Assembly (NCBI GenBank): GCA_021785155.1
Contig: JAJYGE010000002.1
Coordinates: forward strand, 1-6,923
DNA from: Planctomycetota bacterium
Lineage (GTDB): Bacteria; Planctomycetota; Phycisphaerae; WQYP01
Reading direction: 5' to 3'
DNA length: 6,923 nt
In this document: positions 4,523 to 6,923 of the stretch, in pieces
How positions within the stretch are numbered: position 1 is the stretch's first letter
Layout: every line of letters begins with the position of its first letter
Program-made: the position numbers and the translations under genes
The notes under the pieces: model-generated
Told to the model about the DNA's origin: nothing
Database searches by the model: none
The model's input: only the letters and a program-made list of their open reading frames with translations

Positions 4523-6451
4523 ATGGTACAAGGTGCGAAGATCAATCGGCGCAAATTTATACAAAGAGCCGGCCTCCTAAGTGGCATAAGTGGCATGGCC
4601 GCCGGGTTTGATGGCGCGTCGGCGCGGGGATTATCTTCCCGTGCCATGAGCATTATCAACATGACCGGTATGCTCAAATTAGATCGATCTGATCGGCGAC
4701 AATTGTATGAATTATGGGATAACGCGCATGTGCTGGCGGCTCTACAGGGATTGGCGAATCGGGATTCGCCCGGGATTTACCAGCTTTATGTCGGTGGTCA
4801 AAGCGGTCGTGTTGATCGTTTCTGGCTGAACTGGATGCGGCAAAGCGGCAATTGGCTGGGCCGCGCCGATACCCGCATGGTGCGGAACTTGCGTGCGTTG
4901 ATCATGGACTATCGCCATCTGGCACGCGGCGTGGTGGTGTATGATGAACATGTTGCTTCCACATCCAACGTGGCCTCAACCGTGGCGGGAGTGGAAGACC
5001 TGCTGCCCATCCGATTTGATCCAGCACCGGAATCGCTTTTTTATTTCCTGACCCGGGATATTCATGGGCCGCGGTTTCCGGTTCGCCGTTGGCTGATACA
5101 TCCCGATGGTTCGCCGCTGTTTACCGGGCAGGGCATTATTCCCGGAACCGGTACGATTTCCACACGCAGCGCCAAATGCGATGCCTATATCTGGGCCAAG
5201 GAACTGTTTCTTGATTCGGGGCGGTGCAACGCGGCGGCGATGGGGTACTACATTGATGCCTACTGGCTGAAAAATCCGGCGGGGTACATTCCGAACAATA
5301 CCTTAAGCAATCACGATTATTTTATTGCGCAAAGGGGCTTTTTCTTCGATCTTTCGCCATGGGCGGATGAGACGCCCGTTGATGATCCATCGCAACCGCT
5401 GGGCACCGACCAACGCACGCTGCGCGAAATTCTGGGATCCGCGTGGAAGCAGTTGAATGGCCAACGCATGATCCACATCGGCGGCTTTATCCCGTGGAAC
5501 AAAAAATACACCAATTTTAAAGGGGCCGGAGGTAAACATGGCGGCGTGGCCACGGAATGGGAATATGCTTACATTGTATCATGTTTCAATGGCTATATGG
5601 ATGCCGATGCGTTAGGCCTTTCCGCGATGGCCAATGCCTCCCTGTATCAGCATTATCCGCTCCAGCGTCGCTACCGGCAAAAATTTCCGACACCGCGGGA
5701 TATGCAGCGTCGGGAATTGTTGAATCCACGGGGGCGCGTGGAAGATAAATCTTTTGTGACCATTTATGTCGGCGATTATGACTCCGCGGCGTGGCTTTAT
5801 CAGATGCTGCCGGTGATGTGGACGGACCCGGCGCGCGGGAGCATTCCACTGGGCTGGGCGTTTGATCCGAATCTTTCCGATCGCTTTGCGGCCGGAATGG
5901 TTTATGCCCGGAAAAATCAGTCCGCCAATGATCACTTTATTGCCGGTGATTCCGGGGCCGGATACTTAAACCCCGGAGCATTGCAAACGCCGCGCAAGTT
6001 TTCGGGTTTACCGGCCGGGATAGCCGCCTGGCATCGCCACTGTGACAAGTATTACCGCTTATGGGATATCAAATTATCCGGATTTATTATTGATGGCGAT
6101 GCCCCGGCCATGAACAATCAGGTGAAGGCGGCTTATGCGCAGTTCTCCTCTGATGGCGTGGTGGCCCAAAAAGTTCCGGCACTTTCGATGGTGGACCAGG
6201 TGCCGTTTGTCCGTATGTATGCCGATCTTCCCGATTCACCCGCAGCGGCAGCGCGTATGATCCTTCAGCAGACGACCGCCAAATCGGCCCAATTCCGAAT
6301 TTATCGAACAATTTTGCGCACGCCATCCTGGCATAAGCGGCTCTTTGACTTATTGAAAACTTCCCGCCTTGGGCGTCGCATTGAAATCGTCGATCCTTAT
6401 TCTTTTATGCTCCTGGCAAGGGTGGCTGCGGATAACCGGTCCCAGCCGTAG
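4523..6451 (+). CDS. Tat-exported GxGYxYP-family protein (putative glycoside hydrolase)
   Basis: Predicted 642-aa exported protein. Residues 1-36 are a twin-arginine signal: NRRKFI (8-13), then a weakly hydrophobic stretch (17-28) and SAR-G near 33-36, so it should be folded before export. The N-terminal domain carries LQGLANRDSPGIY (74-86), the hallmark of the GxGYxYP N-terminal region, and WLNWM (101-105). The C-terminal region has VGDYDSAAW (416-424), GWAFDPN (444-450), the family motif as GAGYLNP (478-484), FIIDGD (521-526) and VDPYSFMLLAR (623-633), the usual end of the family. The motif's second Tyr is Asn here. Pfam labels the family a putative glycoside hydrolase, mainly by association with sugar-processing proteins; no reaction is demonstrated, so I do not assign one. 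It stands alone on the plus strand, divergent from the PEP-CTERM gene and flanked by repeats. No terminator is evident downstream. Confidence 0.85.
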   Translation: MVQGAKINRRKFIQRAGLLSGISGMAAGFDGASARGLSSRAMSIINMTGMLKLDRSDRRQLYELWDNAHVLAALQGLANRDSPGIYQLYVGGQSGRVDRFWLNWMRQSGNWLGRADTRMVRNLRALIMDYRHLARGVVVYDEHVASTSNVASTVAGVEDLLPIRFDPAPESLFYFLTRDIHGPRFPVRRWLIHPDGSPLFTGQGIIPGTGTISTRSAKCDAYIWAKELFLDSGRCNAAAMGYYIDAYWLKNPAGYIPNNTLSNHDYFIAQRGFFFDLSPWADETPVDDPSQPLGTDQRTLREILGSAWKQLNGQRMIHIGGFIPWNKKYTNFKGAGGKHGGVATEWEYAYIVSCFNGYMDADALGLSAMANASLYQHYPLQRRYRQKFPTPRDMQRRELLNPRGRVEDKSFVTIYVGDYDSAAWLYQMLPVMWTDPARGSIPLGWAFDPNLSDRFAAGMVYARKNQSANDHFIAGDSGAGYLNPGALQTPRKFSGLPAGIAAWHRHCDKYYRLWDIKLSGFIIDGDAPAMNNQVKAAYAQFSSDGVVAQKVPALSMVDQVPFVRMYADLPDSPAAAARMILQQTTAKSAQFRIYRTILRTPSWHKRLFDLLKTSRLGRRIEIVDPYSFMLLARVAADNRSQP

Positions 6452-6485
6452 GAAAGCCGGATATACCCATTCAAGGCCACGTCTA

Positions 6486-6505
6486 CCTGCCGGCAGGCGG
6501 CCAAT
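6486..6505 (+). repeat. 16-bp interspersed repeat, right copy, with an overlapping palindrome
   Basis: 6490-6505 is identical to 3935-3950. Here it overlaps a perfect 12-bp palindrome CCTGCCGGCAGG (6486-6497), which is only half preserved in the left copy. It starts 35 bp after the GxGYxYP stop codon. Confidence 0.6.
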
Positions 6506-6517
6506 GACTCGTGGCGC

Positions 6518-6535
6518 ATCCCGATACGTCGGGAT
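6518..6535. repeat. Compact perfect hairpin downstream of the GxGYxYP gene
   Basis: ATCCCGA and TCGGGAT pair perfectly (7 bp) around the loop TACG. No T-run follows on either strand, so it is a poor terminator; it may stabilise the mRNA 3' end or be a REP-like palindrome. It lies between the 16-bp repeat and the third copy of the larger repeat. Confidence 0.5.
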
Positions 6536-6553
6536 TGCCCGCTTTCATTCACA

Positions 6554-6640
6554 TGCGACAGCATCATATAGTTCCAGCCTTATTTTGCCCTACTATCTAC
6601 TCTCTCCAAACGCCTGCTCTATTTTCTTGCCGGATGGCAA
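6554..6640 (+). repeat. Intergenic repeat family, copy 3
   Basis: Core TGCGACAGCATCATATAGT (6554-6572) then TCCAGCCTT, a divergent pyrimidine-rich arm with CTACTATCTACTCTCTCC, and CCTGCTCT. As in copies 1 and 2, a 5-bp hairpin with a 4-nt loop follows, but with different sequence: TTGCC-GGAT-GGCAA (6627-6640). Same orientation as copies 1 and 2. Confidence 0.6.
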
Positions 6641-6834
6641 AAAAATCGGGGCGACAGGACGCCAATAGAACTTTTAGCCGATATCGTAAACGGCTCTGGC
6701 TGGCGGGTTACGCCATTACTTGCAAGGGGGCCTGTGACAGATTCTGCCAGGTCGCTCGGGGCCAAATCCTTAACTTTTTAGCGCCGTTGCGCATTATCCC
6801 TCTTATTGCAATCCTATAGCCTTCCCGAAGTACA

Positions 6835-6866
6835 GTTCAGACCCGCTGAACAAGGTTCTTTGACAA
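6835..6866 (+). promoter_or_regulatory. Hairpin followed by a boxA-like antitermination signal
   Basis: GTTCAG/CTGAAC (6835-6840 with 6846-6851) forms a 6-bp hairpin with loop ACCCG. Three nucleotides on, GTTCTTTGACAA (6855-6866) matches the E. coli rrn boxA GCTCTTTAACAA at 10 of 12 positions. A stem-loop then boxA is the order seen in rRNA leaders. Alternatively TTGACA (6860-6865) is a -35 box, though no -10 is visible at 17 bp. What it would serve lies outside the window. Confidence 0.35.
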
Positions 6867-6923
6867 ATAAATAACATGCCGCCACAGTGATCGCGGAAAA
6901 GAATCCTGAACGACAACCGGCAC

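Larger units (their letters stand above)
6452..6923. other. Gene-free interval after the GxGYxYP gene
   Basis: About 470 bp with no convincing gene. The open frames at 6369-6668 and 6511-6819 run through repeat sequence and lack ribosome sites. It holds the right-hand copies of the 16-bp repeat (6490-6505) and of the larger repeat (6554-6640), a compact hairpin (6518-6535), and near the edge a hairpin followed by a boxA-like sequence (6835-6866). From 6641 to 6834 I see nothing I can name. Confidence 0.6.

Noticed and set aside
6518..6535. Terminator of the GxGYxYP gene
   Set aside because: The 7-bp hairpin is strong but has no T-run after it on the plus strand and lies 67 bp past the stop codon.
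6511..6819. 102-aa plus-strand open frame after the GxGYxYP gene
   Set aside because: Its first part is a translation of repeat copy 3 and the rest shows no domain; no Shine-Dalgarno precedes the ATG.

Overview
The window looks like part of a chromosome from the Planctomycetota, most likely a Phycisphaerae-type lineage, although another PVC group such as Lentisphaerota or Verrucomicrobiota cannot be excluded. This is inferred from three protein types that often occur together there: a type II secretion-like pseudopilin with a DG-type C-terminal motif, a PEP-CTERM surface protein built from autotransporter-like beta repeats, and a Tat-exported GxGYxYP protein. There is no rRNA, tRNA or housekeeping gene in the window to fix the taxonomy.

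Layout. (1) 42-1052, minus strand: pseudopilin, 336 aa. (2) 1053-1456: a structured, gene-free interval with the pseudopilin leader, a control element, a long imperfect inverted repeat (1285-1361) and a textbook intrinsic terminator for the next gene (1397-1426). (3) 1457-3568, minus strand: 703-aa PEP-CTERM beta-repeat protein. (4) 3569-3815: its leader, with a 12-codon mini-ORF that has a near-perfect ribosome binding site, an AT-rich hairpin, and a second copy of the control element. (5) 3816-4522: gene-free, filled with interspersed repeats. (6) 4523-6451, plus strand: 642-aa Tat-exported GxGYxYP protein. (7) 6452-6923: gene-free, with another copy of the same repeats, and near the right edge a hairpin plus a boxA-like sequence typical of antiterminated leaders.

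How it works together. The pseudopilin and PEP-CTERM genes are separate transcription units, since a strong terminator lies between them. Their upstream regions nevertheless share an ungapped 62-bp element (1157-1218 and 3754-3815, 49 of 62 positions identical), so they are probably co-regulated, perhaps as members of a larger cell-surface regulon. The GxGYxYP gene is transcribed the opposite way from its own ribosome binding site and lacks the element. It is bracketed by related repeats. All three products are predicted to be exported, which fits a surface or polysaccharide-related role, but no substrate can be read from the sequence.

The most interesting signals are the shared 62-bp element with its internal 22-bp-period direct repeat, the mini-ORF leader of the PEP-CTERM gene, and the multi-part repeat family flanking the GxGYxYP gene.
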